Source: Flavobacterium panici
GTDB lineage: Bacteria > Bacteroidota > Bacteroidia > Flavobacteriales > Flavobacteriaceae
Length of the DNA stretch: 64,000 bases
Assembly: GCF_903819335.1 (NCBI RefSeq)
Contig: NZ_CAIJDE010000047.1
Location: forward strand, 62,001-126,000
Direction: 5' to 3'
The notes under the pieces are model-generated. The model searched no databases and was not told where the DNA came from. It saw nothing but the letters and a program-made list of their open reading frames with translations. Shown here in pieces: positions 26,563-35,701 of this stretch. Numbering within the stretch: the stretch's first letter is position 1; the number at the start of each line of letters is the position of its first letter. The position numbers and the translations under genes are program-made.

Positions 26563-27537
26563 TTAATAAGGAAATTGTGAAAAAGAAGGCTTTGCCTGAT
26601 TTAGCAATAATTGGTCAAAATATTCGATTGTGGCAGTCAAACCTTCGCGTAATTCTATTTGAGGTTTCCAGCCATTTAATTTATTATGTGCCAAAGAAAT
26701 ATCCGGCTGTCTTTGTTTGGGATCATCCTGCGGTAAACCCAAATGAATAATTTTTGATGTTGAACCTGTCAGGTCAATAATGGCCTGCGCCAGTTCAAGC
26801 ATCGTAAACTCATTTGGGTTTCCCAAATTTACGGGACCTAAAAAATCACGATCTGAAGCCATCATTCTAATCATGCCTTCGACTAAATCATCGACATATT
26901 GAAACGAACGCGTTTGCAAACCGTCTCCAAAAATGGTAATATCTTTTCCCTGCAATGCCTGAACAATAAAATTCGAAACCACCCTTCCGTCTGCCGGGTT
27001 CATGTTTGGGCCGTAAGTATTAAAAATTCTGATGATTTTAATGGCCACTTTATTTTGATTGTGATAATCCATAAACAAAGTCTCGGCGCAGCGTTTTCCT
27101 TCATCATAACAAGAGCGAATTCCTATTGGGTTTACATGTCCCCAATAATTTTCGGTTTGCGGATGTACCAAAGGATCTCCGTAAACTTCGCTTGTACTCG
27201 CCTGCAAGACTTTTGCCTTAACGCGTTTCGCTAATCCCAATACATTGATTGCGCCCATAACCGATGTTTTTATGGTTTTTATGGGGTTGTACTGGTAATG
27301 TACCGGAGATGCCGGACAAGCCAAATTGTAAATCTCATCGACCTCAGCATAATAAGGTTCTGTTATGTCGTGACGCACCATTTCAAAATACGGATTATCG
27401 ATTAAATCAATAATATTCGATTTTGTTCCGGTAAAGTAATTGTCGAGACAAATTACTTCGTTTCCTTCATTCAATAATCTTTTGCATAAATGTGAACCTA
27501 CAAATCCGGCTCCTCCCGTTATCAAAATTCTTTTCAT
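26563..27537 (-). CDS. UDP-glucuronate decarboxylase (UDP-xylose synthase, UXS-like SDR)
   Basis: This 324-residue enzyme belongs to the extended SDR family. The NAD-binding motif is GGAGFVGSHL, the catalytic Tyr/Lys are in SCYDEGKR, and the UXS-typical stretches ACPASPVHYQYNP, STSEVYGDPLVHPQ and IFNTYGPNMNPADGRVVSNF are present. It converts UDP-glucuronate to UDP-xylose with NAD+. It works after the UDP-glucose dehydrogenase at 40497-41957 in the same locus, which supplies UDP-glucuronate. A perfect AT-rich palindrome (26557-26575) overlaps its stop codon. Confidence 0.92.
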   Translation of the reverse strand: MKRILITGGAGFVGSHLCKRLLNEGNEVICLDNYFTGTKSNIIDLIDNPYFEMVRHDITEPYYAEVDEIYNLACPASPVHYQYNPIKTIKTSVMGAINVLGLAKRVKAKVLQASTSEVYGDPLVHPQTENYWGHVNPIGIRSCYDEGKRCAETLFMDYHNQNKVAIKIIRIFNTYGPNMNPADGRVVSNFIVQALQGKDITIFGDGLQTRSFQYVDDLVEGMIRMMASDRDFLGPVNLGNPNEFTMLELAQAIIDLTGSTSKIIHLGLPQDDPKQRQPDISLAHNKLNGWKPQIELREGLTATIEYFDQLLLNQAKPSFSQFPY

Positions 27538-27544
27538 GATAATT

Positions 27545-28363
27545 CTATTTATTTTTGATTAAATCAATTTTTGTTTGAATTTGAAAAAAGTAATGTGACT
27601 TAAAACGTGCCAGATAAAATCCTTCTTTTCCATCTAAAAAACCCAGCTTTAAAAAATAAGCGCCAAAAAAATAAACGACCGGAAGTAATCCTGTATTTAG
27701 AAGTCCGTATTTAATTTTTTGGTTTAAGGATAAAAGCGTGTTTTTAGATTTCCTGATTTGTAAATATCTCTGGGCTTCCCAACTAGAATAAGCATTGTGT
27801 TTGTCTATATAATGTTCCAGATTTTTAAAATCTTTATGAACGACTTTTGCTTTGATAACGCCTACTTTTCCTTCGATAATAGGATGTTCATGCACTTCCA
27901 TATCTAAATGGCTCCATAAATCTTCTTCGATTTTTTCGTAAGCCCCTTTTGATTTCTTAAATAGTGCCGATTTTTGAAACCCATATCCGTACTTGAGTTT
28001 TCTTCCCATAAAATAGTTTTCAAAACGAATCGTGAAACCGTTATATGTTGGATCTTGGATTTTATGTTCTATTTCGTTGACAAATTCATCGGTAACAAAT
28101 TCATCGGCGTCGAGAAACAAAATCCATTCGTTGAGAAGATTTGCGTTCTGCAGTGCCCAATTACGTTTTTTAGGGAATTTACCATTCCATTGAAATTGCA
28201 ATACTTCGGCTCTCATAGCTTTTGCTATAATTATGGTATCATCAGTACTGCCTGAATCGACCACAATTAGTTGGGAAAATCGCTTTAATTTATCCAGACA
28301 TGAGGGTAAATTCTGCGCTTCGTTTTTTACAGAAACGATTACGGAAATTGGAATTTTATTCAA
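27545..28363 (-). CDS. Glycosyltransferase family 2 protein (WaaE/KdtX-like)
   Basis: This 272-residue GT-A enzyme starts IPISVIVSVKNEAQNLPSCL, with the nucleotide-sugar site VVDSGSTDDTI and the metal-binding FLDADEFV near residue 86. The GKFPKKRNWALQN block and the C-terminal membrane-associating segment (LLPVVYFFGAYFLKLG) match the WaaE/KdtX group of beta-sugar transferases. Acceptor and donor are unknown. It starts inside the end of the acetyltransferase gene (8-base overlap) and ends 7 bases before the UDP-xylose synthase gene, indicating tight co-translation. Confidence 0.88.
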   Translation of the reverse strand: MNKIPISVIVSVKNEAQNLPSCLDKLKRFSQLIVVDSGSTDDTIIIAKAMRAEVLQFQWNGKFPKKRNWALQNANLLNEWILFLDADEFVTDEFVNEIEHKIQDPTYNGFTIRFENYFMGRKLKYGYGFQKSALFKKSKGAYEKIEEDLWSHLDMEVHEHPIIEGKVGVIKAKVVHKDFKNLEHYIDKHNAYSSWEAQRYLQIRKSKNTLLSLNQKIKYGLLNTGLLPVVYFFGAYFLKLGFLDGKEGFYLARFKSHYFFQIQTKIDLIKNK

Positions 28364-28895
28364 AGCTTCTAAATTTTATTAATTTGGATGGATTTCCTCC
28401 TACTATGGAATTTTCCTCAACATCTTTAATAACTACAGAACGGGCGGCAACAACAGCATAATTTTCTACAGAAACTCCCGGCGCAATAAAAGCATCGGCA
28501 GCAATCCATACGCCGTTTCCTATTGTGATTGGTTTTAATAGTAGAGGAAAATCTTTTTTAGTATAATCATGGGTAGAGGCGCATAAATAGGCTTTTTGAG
28601 ATATTATGGTATTATCACCAATGCTTATTTTTCCCTGATTATAACAATCGACTTTAGGGCCTAAACTGGAATTTTTACCTAATTCTAAATTCCACGGCGC
28701 CCATACTTTTACGGAAGCATACACATGTGACGACCAATCTATTTTTGCACCGAAACATTTTAGTACCAAAACTCTCCATGTTTTAAATAAACGGGAAGCA
28801 AATGGGCGAAATATTATTAGCCGGGCAAAATTCCAGATCAATCTTGAAATTTTGTTTTTTAAGCTGAAAGAATGACTATAAGTAGATAAATCCAC
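28356..28895 (-). CDS. WcaF-like acetyltransferase (left-handed beta-helix)
   Basis: This 179-residue protein is a hexapeptide-repeat acyltransferase of the colanic-acid WcaF type: SSHVYASVKVWAPWNLELGKNSSLG, then repeats from KVDCYNQGKISIGDNTIISQ to VWIAADAFIAPGVSVENYAVV. The CASTHDY motif contains the catalytic His. It should O-acetylate a sugar of the repeat unit using acetyl-CoA. It sits between two glycosyltransferase genes, with an 8-base overlap and an 8-base gap. Confidence 0.9.
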   Translation of the reverse strand: MDLSTYSHSFSLKNKISRLIWNFARLIIFRPFASRLFKTWRVLVLKCFGAKIDWSSHVYASVKVWAPWNLELGKNSSLGPKVDCYNQGKISIGDNTIISQKAYLCASTHDYTKKDFPLLLKPITIGNGVWIAADAFIAPGVSVENYAVVAARSVVIKDVEENSIVGGNPSKLIKFRSFE

Positions 28896-28903
28896 AACTG
28901 TAA

Positions 28904-29983
28904 TTAATTAAGTATTTTTTTATACAAGTCGTTCATTTGATTGGCAACAGCTTTAATTTCATATTTTTCTGCCACAAGTCTTCGTCCTTTTCTGCCCATA
29001 CTTTCTAGTTCGTAAGCCGCTGTATTCAATACTTGCGTAATGATTTTTTCGAGATTTTGAACCGATAAATTTATCCACCAGCCGCATTCGTGTATTTCAA
29101 GATCTTCCCACGGTGTGCCTTGTGTTGTGATTACCGGAACTCCAAGAGCCAGTGCTTCTGCAATTACAATTCCGAAATTTTCACTGTGTGTTGGCAGTAC
29201 CATAACATCTGCAGATCGTAAAAAATCCCATTTTTCATTACCATATTTTGCTCCAACAAAATTGACATTTTTGAGATCTCTGGCACTGTTACTTAAATGT
29301 GCTATATAATTTTTATCGCCATTTCCGGCAATTTCAAGGGACCAATCTTTAGTGTTACAATGACGCCAGGCTTCGAGCAGTAATTCAATTCCTTTTTTGG
29401 GATGAATTCTGGATATAAAAACCATTTTTTTTGTTCCGTAACATTCTTTAATTCCTTTAATATCGTTTAAATCAATACCATTTGGAATGATGGAAATAGG
29501 CGGTTTAAATCCTAAATATTGAATATTCAGCGCTTCCATTTCGGCAGTTGTATGCAAAAAAGCAACATCCTGAATGGCTTTTTTTTGATATAAAAACAAT
29601 CCTAATCTTTTCTTCCACGGATTGTTAGCCATTATCCACGGTTCTAACATGCCGTGTGGGGACAGAATTACTTTTATGCCTATTTCCTGAGCTACTTTTT
29701 GAAAACCCCAATTTTGCGGACTCCAGATTCCGTTGATATGAACTATATCTGGTTTTTCGGCCATTAAAAAGATTCTAAAGTCTTCAAGCATATCAAACCA
29801 TCTCAAAATACCGCCTTCAAAAAATTTGATTCGAATACCCGGAATATCTATAGGATGAGCCGTTTTTTTTGTTGCCACCACTATTTCCATATGTTTTGAT
29901 AAAGCCGTGCTTAATAATCGCATATATTCTGTAGTTCCTCCGCCGCCTTTATCAATCCCCGCAATAAAATGGATTACTTTCAT
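28904..29983 (-). CDS. Glycosyltransferase family 4 protein
   Basis: This 359-residue GT-B retaining glycosyltransferase has an N-terminal acceptor-side domain with HFIAGIDKGGGGTTEYMRLL and SPHGMLEPWIMANNPWKK, and a C-terminal donor-side domain with FISRIHPKKGIELLLEAW. The EX7E motif lies in HSENFGIVIAEALALG. The SPHGMLEPWA-type block is shared with several exopolysaccharide mannosyl- or fucosyltransferases, but the donor cannot be assigned. It overlaps the upstream glycosyltransferase gene by four bases (ATGA). Confidence 0.88.
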   Translation of the reverse strand: MKVIHFIAGIDKGGGGTTEYMRLLSTALSKHMEIVVATKKTAHPIDIPGIRIKFFEGGILRWFDMLEDFRIFLMAEKPDIVHINGIWSPQNWGFQKVAQEIGIKVILSPHGMLEPWIMANNPWKKRLGLFLYQKKAIQDVAFLHTTAEMEALNIQYLGFKPPISIIPNGIDLNDIKGIKECYGTKKMVFISRIHPKKGIELLLEAWRHCNTKDWSLEIAGNGDKNYIAHLSNSARDLKNVNFVGAKYGNEKWDFLRSADVMVLPTHSENFGIVIAEALALGVPVITTQGTPWEDLEIHECGWWINLSVQNLEKIITQVLNTAAYELESMGRKGRRLVAEKYEIKAVANQMNDLYKKILN

Positions 29984-31146
29984 ACAATTTGATTTATTTC
30001 TTTGTAAATAACTTCGACAGCATCAAGGAAATATTCAGTAGTAAATTTTTGCGACTGGGTAAATGATCTTTCAATTGTTTCCGTTTGCTGAGGCCGGCTT
30101 AATTTCAATACTTTTTCGATTGTTTTTGCGCCTTCCTCTTTCCATTGCTGCCACTGTGCAGGATCTGCTGGTTTTTTCTCAATGTAAAAAGCAGCCATTC
30201 CGCCTACTTCATTCATTGGAGCTTTATTGGTCGTGATTACTGGGCATCCAGAAGCCATTGCTTCAATAATAGGCCAGCCAAAACCTTCATCTAATGACGG
30301 AAACAATAAACAAATTGCTCCGGAATAGGCATTATTAACATGTTCATCTGATAAATTGGTGATGAAATGTATATCATTTTTGAAAGGTGATTTTTTATGC
30401 AGAATATTTAATTCTTCTGATGGTTCTTCGCCAATCAAAACCAACGGTATGTTTGTATGGTATAAGTTTCTCCAGGTTTCGTAAATCTCCAAAACACCTT
30501 GTCGGTTTTTATAATATTGATTCCCGCCAATGTGCATGATATAACCCTGAGATAAAAGTATATTGAATTTTGTTTCTAATAAATCTCTTGAAGATTCTCT
30601 TGGCAGAGAAAAAAAAGGACGGCTTAATCCATTATAACATACTTTTGAATTAGCGATTTCCCCTAAATGAAGCTGGTGTAAATCTTGTCGTGTTTTTTTT
30701 GAAATGGAAATGAAATTTTTTCCTTTTGAGAAACCTCTTCTAATATAAATTTGATACAGTTTTCCTGTAAATGATGTCGGATTTTCAGGCACCATTCCCA
30801 ATGCCGATTTTAAGGCTAAAAAATCATGGCAGTGTACAACGTGTTTTCTGTTTTTTACCAACGGAACCCATGGTCCAAGCGCCTGATCTGCAAATACAAA
30901 TAGAGTATCTTTTGATGAATTGCGTAATTTTAGTTTTACTTCTAATGGAAATACAAAATACTGATCCAGATAACCCAGCCATTTTTTAAAGGATTTCAGT
31001 ATGGGCAATTTGTAAAATCTTGCTTTCGGACTCCAGACTGCTACTTCATGTCCTCTTTCTTTCATTCCGTTCAGCAGCATATTGGCATAGCGAGGCATGC
31101 TTTGATGAGCTGTAAAGGAAGGGTGCGTAAAAAGGACAATTTTCAT
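29980..31146 (-). CDS. Glycosyltransferase family 4 protein
   Basis: The chosen start (ATG at 31146) gives a 388-residue protein beginning MKIVLFTHPSFTAHQSMPRYANML and overlaps the polymerase stop by one base (TGATG). A longer in-frame start would add 41 residues encoded inside the polymerase gene, so it is not used. The GT-B fold is seen in HCHDFLAL, IMHIGGNQYYKNRQGVLE and the EX7E region EGFGWPIIEAMASGCPVITT. The donor sugar is unknown. It overlaps the next glycosyltransferase gene by four bases. Confidence 0.88.
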   Translation of the reverse strand: MKIVLFTHPSFTAHQSMPRYANMLLNGMKERGHEVAVWSPKARFYKLPILKSFKKWLGYLDQYFVFPLEVKLKLRNSSKDTLFVFADQALGPWVPLVKNRKHVVHCHDFLALKSALGMVPENPTSFTGKLYQIYIRRGFSKGKNFISISKKTRQDLHQLHLGEIANSKVCYNGLSRPFFSLPRESSRDLLETKFNILLSQGYIMHIGGNQYYKNRQGVLEIYETWRNLYHTNIPLVLIGEEPSEELNILHKKSPFKNDIHFITNLSDEHVNNAYSGAICLLFPSLDEGFGWPIIEAMASGCPVITTNKAPMNEVGGMAAFYIEKKPADPAQWQQWKEEGAKTIEKVLKLSRPQQTETIERSFTQSQKFTTEYFLDAVEVIYKEINQIV

Positions 31147-32438
31147 CATTCTGTTTTCAAATTGATGTTCATACCGGCCAGTAATAAACCTGTGGCTATC
31201 ACAGCGCAGCCCAGCATACTCGGCTGAGCCCATTGACCTTGCGTGATTAAAAACAAAGCCGTTCCACAAAATGTTAAGGGCAATAGTTTATAGTTTCCCG
31301 GTAATTTTATAGAACTGAAAAAAAGTCCAAAGGCTAAAACTAATCTCAAAATGACAAGTCCGCCGCCTAAAATAAGTCCCTGTTCGCCGCCCACGCGGTT
31401 TAATTCACCTTCTGAAACTAAAAATTTTCTCTGGCCTGTTAACAGCTGTGCGCCCGCATTGGTTCCCATTCCTAAATTCCCTTCAAATAAAGGGGCTTTT
31501 AATAATGTTGTGATGGGTTCTGTAAATCCGTTTATGGTTCGCATTACAATAGACCCTCCTTCTTGTCCTTTTGCCGTATCAACACGGCTCATAAAAACCT
31601 GAGTTCCTAAATTAAAAATGGAGGTTGTTTTTTGTAAAACCATAAATAAAACCACAATTACTAAAACGGTCGATATTAATCGTATTAATGATTTTACACT
31701 GGTTGTTGATCCTGCAAAAGCAAAAAAACCAACTAATAAAACGCCTAAAACTGCTGTTCTGCTCACCGTTAAAGGCAAAGCAATTATTAAGGCAACTGTA
31801 CTGGAAATAAGTAAAAGTTTAGAACAGGTTTCTTTTGAAAGCCAGAAATAAAATACAAATACCGAAACCAAAATATAGTAAGCCGATAATCCTGTTGTAA
31901 ACGAAAATGTTCCCGATGGCCTGAAATAGCCCATTGCGCCATCAAAACCTGCGCTTCCTTCTCCTCCCAAACCTGTATTGATATAAGCAGTCTGCGGACT
32001 TGTAAACTGAAGATAAATAATGATGGTCATTAAAATATTGGTAGCCAGCATGACACGTCCCATTTTAAGGACATCTTCTTTTTTAAATACGGCTCCAATT
32101 ATAAAAATCAGCGGAAAATGAATCAGCATAATTCTTGCTCCATAAAGACCTACAAAAAGATTTCCGTGTCCGAAAGTAAGTGTAATCGCTAAACCCAATA
32201 AGGTAAAAATGGCGCTTAAAACTACATAGCCGTTTATAAATTTTACATCAAGATAAAAAGCTCTTATGATGATGAAAATGGCAATTGGGTCACGCACAAT
32301 TAAAAGCGGCGTAGCCAGACTTGGCATAATCCATTTGCGGAGTGCGCCTTCAAAAACCCACAGTAAAAAATACAGCCAAATGGCAATTTTTAAGGTTTTA
32401 TAAGATTGTTCTAAATCTTGTTCTTTTGGGGTGTCCAT
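31146..32438 (-). CDS. O-antigen polymerase/ligase-like membrane protein (candidate Wzy)
   Basis: This 430-residue protein has about ten to twelve transmembrane segments spread over its length and a larger extracytoplasmic loop around residues 270-350 (RVDTAKGQEGGSIVMRTINGF onward). This is the topology of Wzy polymerases and WaaL-type ligases. It is the only such protein in the locus, so it probably polymerises the flipped repeat units. Family members share little sequence, and the assignment rests on topology and context. It is flanked closely on both sides by glycosyltransferase genes (1-base overlap and 4-base gap). Confidence 0.78.
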   Translation of the reverse strand: MDTPKEQDLEQSYKTLKIAIWLYFLLWVFEGALRKWIMPSLATPLLIVRDPIAIFIIIRAFYLDVKFINGYVVLSAIFTLLGLAITLTFGHGNLFVGLYGARIMLIHFPLIFIIGAVFKKEDVLKMGRVMLATNILMTIIIYLQFTSPQTAYINTGLGGEGSAGFDGAMGYFRPSGTFSFTTGLSAYYILVSVFVFYFWLSKETCSKLLLISSTVALIIALPLTVSRTAVLGVLLVGFFAFAGSTTSVKSLIRLISTVLVIVVLFMVLQKTTSIFNLGTQVFMSRVDTAKGQEGGSIVMRTINGFTEPITTLLKAPLFEGNLGMGTNAGAQLLTGQRKFLVSEGELNRVGGEQGLILGGGLVILRLVLAFGLFFSSIKLPGNYKLLPLTFCGTALFLITQGQWAQPSMLGCAVIATGLLLAGMNINLKTE

Positions 32439-32442
32439 TTTT

Positions 32443-33696
32443 CTAATTGTTTACAAAATCTTTTAATGAAGAAAGTGCATCGGCCATTTCTTTTCCATAA
32501 ACTGACCACGGTCTGGTTTGCGCTTTATTTTGAGCGGCAAACCCGAATTGTTCCAATATTTCCGGTTTTTCGAGTATTTGAATAATGACTTCTTTTATGG
32601 CTTTTGAAGATCCGGCGGGAACAATCCATCCGTCTTTTCCGTGTTCTATTAAATCAGGGCCAGCGGTGCGATTGGTTGTAATAACCGGAATTCCCTGCGA
32701 CATGGCTTCGGTAATAACCAAACCAAAACCTTCAAAAAGAGAGGGAAAAACAAATACGTCATGTTCGTACATACACTCTAAAACCTCATCGTGTGATAAT
32801 GATGGAATCCAATTGTGTTTTTCTAAAGCCTGATTTAATGCTTCGCAATTTGATACTGCTTTATGTCCCACAATGGTCAGTTCTACTTTATCTTCCATTT
32901 TTTCGACGGCATCAAATAAATAGGAAATTCCTTTTCGCTGCGATAAACCGCCTATGAATAAAATTTTAAGCTTTCGATCTAAAAGAGGTTCGTAGTATTT
33001 TTTTCTGGTAACTGCCGGAAAACCGTATGGAATTACTTTTATTTCGGGCAGGTTTCCTCTATAGTTTTCTAATGTTTTTTTGGTAAAACTGCTGGCAACA
33101 AAAATTACATCTGCCAGAGCTAATTCTTCATCTTTTTTGCTCAGTTTTCCTAGTGAATCATTGAAACCTATAAGCGTATCTGACCAAGCCGGATTAATAT
33201 CAAATTCTTTCTGCATTAATAAACGGGCGCTTTTCCAATACCCAATTGGTAAATCGTAAATGCAGTAAAGTCCTAATTGTTTTGCTGCTTTAAATGTTGA
33301 TAAAGCTCCGTCTTCATATGCATAAACTCCTAAAAGGCCTTCTTTTTTTAATTCGGATAAATTATCAGCAACCCACTTATCATGCTTTTGATAGACTTTG
33401 TCAATACAGAAAAACCCTTTTTCGTGTGTGATTAAAAAATCTAATTTGAATTTTGAAGTCAGTAAACGTCCAAATTCAAAAAAGGATCTTGATCGTGTAT
33501 ATGGCTGCCAGGTTTCGTCTAAACTTCTTCTTTGTAAATCTTTTAGTTTCGGATTATTTCCAAGTTTAAACAATAACTGTCCGGGAAATATAGCAATTGA
33601 TGTAAATAGTTTAAAAAGCTGCTGTTCTTTCAATAAACCGGTTACCAGATTTTTTGAATTTGCGTTTAAAGTTGGATGTGAAACCAATAATTTCAT
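32443..33696 (-). CDS. Glycosyltransferase family 4 protein
   Basis: This 417-residue GT-B enzyme has its donor-binding domain marked by ILFIGGLSQRKGISYLFDAV and EX7E in EGFGLVITEAMSQGIPVITT, followed by GPDLIEHGKDGWIVPAG. The N-terminal half is longer than usual, with an ITHEKGFFCIDKVYQKHDKW section. It overlaps the neighbouring gene upstream by four bases and ends 4 bases before the polymerase gene, so it is part of the same translationally coupled set. Sugar specificity is not readable. Confidence 0.88.
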   Translation of the reverse strand: MKLLVSHPTLNANSKNLVTGLLKEQQLFKLFTSIAIFPGQLLFKLGNNPKLKDLQRRSLDETWQPYTRSRSFFEFGRLLTSKFKLDFLITHEKGFFCIDKVYQKHDKWVADNLSELKKEGLLGVYAYEDGALSTFKAAKQLGLYCIYDLPIGYWKSARLLMQKEFDINPAWSDTLIGFNDSLGKLSKKDEELALADVIFVASSFTKKTLENYRGNLPEIKVIPYGFPAVTRKKYYEPLLDRKLKILFIGGLSQRKGISYLFDAVEKMEDKVELTIVGHKAVSNCEALNQALEKHNWIPSLSHDEVLECMYEHDVFVFPSLFEGFGLVITEAMSQGIPVITTNRTAGPDLIEHGKDGWIVPAGSSKAIKEVIIQILEKPEILEQFGFAAQNKAQTRPWSVYGKEMADALSSLKDFVNN

Positions 33697-34775
33697 ACTG
33701 CCGAAATTGAATTGATAAACTGCGCAGCAATTCCATTTATGTCTGAAACCTCAACGTTTTGCGGTGTTATATTCAGATTGTTTTTTTCGTATTTAATAAT
33801 CTGCGGAATCACGTATTGTCCTTTTGTTGGTGTCCAATTTCTTGAAACACAAATCGTATTGATTTGATGTTCTTTGTACGCTGCAAAAACACCGCTTTTT
33901 TCTGTTTGGAAATACGGAGTTGTTGATATTCCAAAATCACTGTCTCTCAAAACCTGTGATATTACTTTTTCAGCTTGTACGCCAAGAATTTCATAAGCAA
34001 TATTATAATTGTCCAATATTGCGGTGTACTTAATTAATTCCGGTCCATTTTTACCGATGAAAACAAATTTTATAGGTTTCTCAAATTGATCTGAATTATT
34101 GCTTAAATCTTTAATAAAATCTTCAAAAGGCGCTCCGTTGTGAATGGTTCCAAACAAAACAAACTGGGCAAATTCTATTGGTTCTTTTTTCACCGCTGTT
34201 AACGGAATATTACCGCAAATAGGCAAAACTTCTGCTTTGATATTTTGAGACTGAAGAAAGAACTGGTATAATTTATTTTGGGTATTTATGGAGTGTGTTT
34301 TTGTATTGTGGACTATTTTTTTGGCGATTACTTGCTGCAATTTCCCAATGCATTTGTGTTTGATAGAAGATTCGGTATCAATTCCGAGCCATAATTCATG
34401 AAACATGATATGCCATTTATGATTTCCTCTAATTTTTTTTAAGTAGGAAGGAAGCCAAAATGGCAATCCTTTTGGGTTGAAGCTGTACGGAACGTATTGA
34501 AGCGAAATCCAGTCGGGTTCAAAATCTTTCAGGATTTTTTGCAGCCAAATTAAACGCTGATCGTTTGGTGCTGCAACCGGAATTCGATGTACAATTACTG
34601 AGGTTTCTTCTACAACCTGAGTTTCGCTGATAAACGAAACGGCTTCGTGATCGCATAAAGATAAAATCTGTGCATCGTGGCCGGATTTTATAAGTTTACC
34701 ACATAAGCGGCGGGTATAATCGCCTACTCCATCGTTACCAATTTCTGCAGAGCCGCATATGAAGAGTATTTCCAT
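33693..34775 (-). CDS. GT-B-like putative glycosyltransferase
   Basis: This 360-residue protein starts MEILFICGSAEIGNDGVGDYTRRL, a typical GT-B N-terminal glycine-rich loop, and contains PDWISLQYVPYSFNPKGLP. The C-terminal part has FVLFGTIHNGAPFEDFI and FVFIGKNG strands of a donor domain. The canonical EX7E motif is not clear: the expected region reads EKSGVFAAYKEHQ. It is therefore a divergent glycosyltransferase-like protein, probably a transferase of the repeat unit. It is preceded by a 52-base gap and overlaps the next glycosyltransferase gene by four bases. Confidence 0.72.
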   Translation of the reverse strand: MEILFICGSAEIGNDGVGDYTRRLCGKLIKSGHDAQILSLCDHEAVSFISETQVVEETSVIVHRIPVAAPNDQRLIWLQKILKDFEPDWISLQYVPYSFNPKGLPFWLPSYLKKIRGNHKWHIMFHELWLGIDTESSIKHKCIGKLQQVIAKKIVHNTKTHSINTQNKLYQFFLQSQNIKAEVLPICGNIPLTAVKKEPIEFAQFVLFGTIHNGAPFEDFIKDLSNNSDQFEKPIKFVFIGKNGPELIKYTAILDNYNIAYEILGVQAEKVISQVLRDSDFGISTTPYFQTEKSGVFAAYKEHQINTICVSRNWTPTKGQYVIPQIIKYEKNNLNITPQNVEVSDINGIAAQFINSISAV

Positions 34776-34827
34776 TTCGTGATTTAATTATTGATTTTTA
34801 TAGGGAGGTTTTTTAGTTTCTCGTCAA

Positions 34828-35679
34828 TCAAATGGATGAGTGTTTTGTAATAATTGTTTTGAGGTATTTTGATGTACGATAGGTTTTTTTAACGCTTTTA
34901 TCAATAAAATTGACGACGGGAAATAATCTGGGGTAATGGTTCCGGACTAAATGCAGGAACTTTTCAATGCCTTTTTTTCCGCGCCAGCTTCCGTTTATTA
35001 AATGGATTGCATACGATCTTCTGTCTAAATAAATAGAATTTCCTACCAGAATATTCGCCGGAAGAATCAGCATATTTTCTCTTAAAACCTGTTCTTTATT
35101 TTGATAGGTATAACCGTATTTTTCGGCAACCGGAGTTATTACAGAACCTATGATAACTTTTTTTAAATTCATGGTTCCGTCCTCACCAAATAGCTGCAGG
35201 TTTTTATATTGTTCTAAACAATCTTTGATATACGGATGATTGGGCACCGAGGCAAAAATGGCTCCCTGAACTGCAAAACCGGTAATTGTTTCACCGTTTA
35301 CAGGCAGATAAGAAGCGTTTAACTGTTTAAGTCCGCCTGCATCTTCAAACAAACCGGGATGTATTTCGTGCGCGCTGAAAAAGTCATAATCAAACCAAGT
35401 TTCCTTAAATGGTTTCAGTATTTTAACATCAGAATCCAGATATAAACCACCTTCGGTATATAAGGCATACAGACGAATGTAATCTGCTGCAAAAGCCCAT
35501 TTTTTTGCCTGAAAGGCTTCTTTTACAAAAGGAATCGAATCAAAATCAAAACTATCTTTATTCCATATTCGTAACTCAAATTCAGGCAGGTGAATTTTCC
35601 AGGTAGCCATACATTCTTTTATAAATGGCGTATAATCTTCACCACTAAACCAGCAAATATGAATTGTTTTTGGAATCAT
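34828..35679 (-). CDS. Glycosyltransferase family 32-type protein (OCH1-like DXD sugar transferase)
   Basis: This 283-residue protein begins MIPKTIHICWFSGEDYTPFI and carries the domain pattern of Gly_transf_sug/GT32: WAFAADYIRLYALYTEGG followed by the DXD metal site in LYLDSDVKIL near residue 79. A later HLINGSWRG block fits the C-terminal His of these enzymes. It should transfer a hexose to the growing repeat unit with a divalent metal; family members in capsule loci include mannosyl- and galactosyltransferases. The gene follows the next upstream transferase gene by 22 bases. Confidence 0.85.
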   Translation of the reverse strand: MIPKTIHICWFSGEDYTPFIKECMATWKIHLPEFELRIWNKDSFDFDSIPFVKEAFQAKKWAFAADYIRLYALYTEGGLYLDSDVKILKPFKETWFDYDFFSAHEIHPGLFEDAGGLKQLNASYLPVNGETITGFAVQGAIFASVPNHPYIKDCLEQYKNLQLFGEDGTMNLKKVIIGSVITPVAEKYGYTYQNKEQVLRENMLILPANILVGNSIYLDRRSYAIHLINGSWRGKKGIEKFLHLVRNHYPRLFPVVNFIDKSVKKTYRTSKYLKTIITKHSSI

Positions 35680-35701
35680 AATTTTTTATCCGTTTTAAAA
35701 T

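Noticed and set aside
29980..31269. A longer glycosyltransferase starting at 31269
   Set aside because: The extra 41 residues lie inside the polymerase gene and do not resemble a GT-B N-terminus; the ATG at 31146 overlaps the polymerase stop as expected for coupling.
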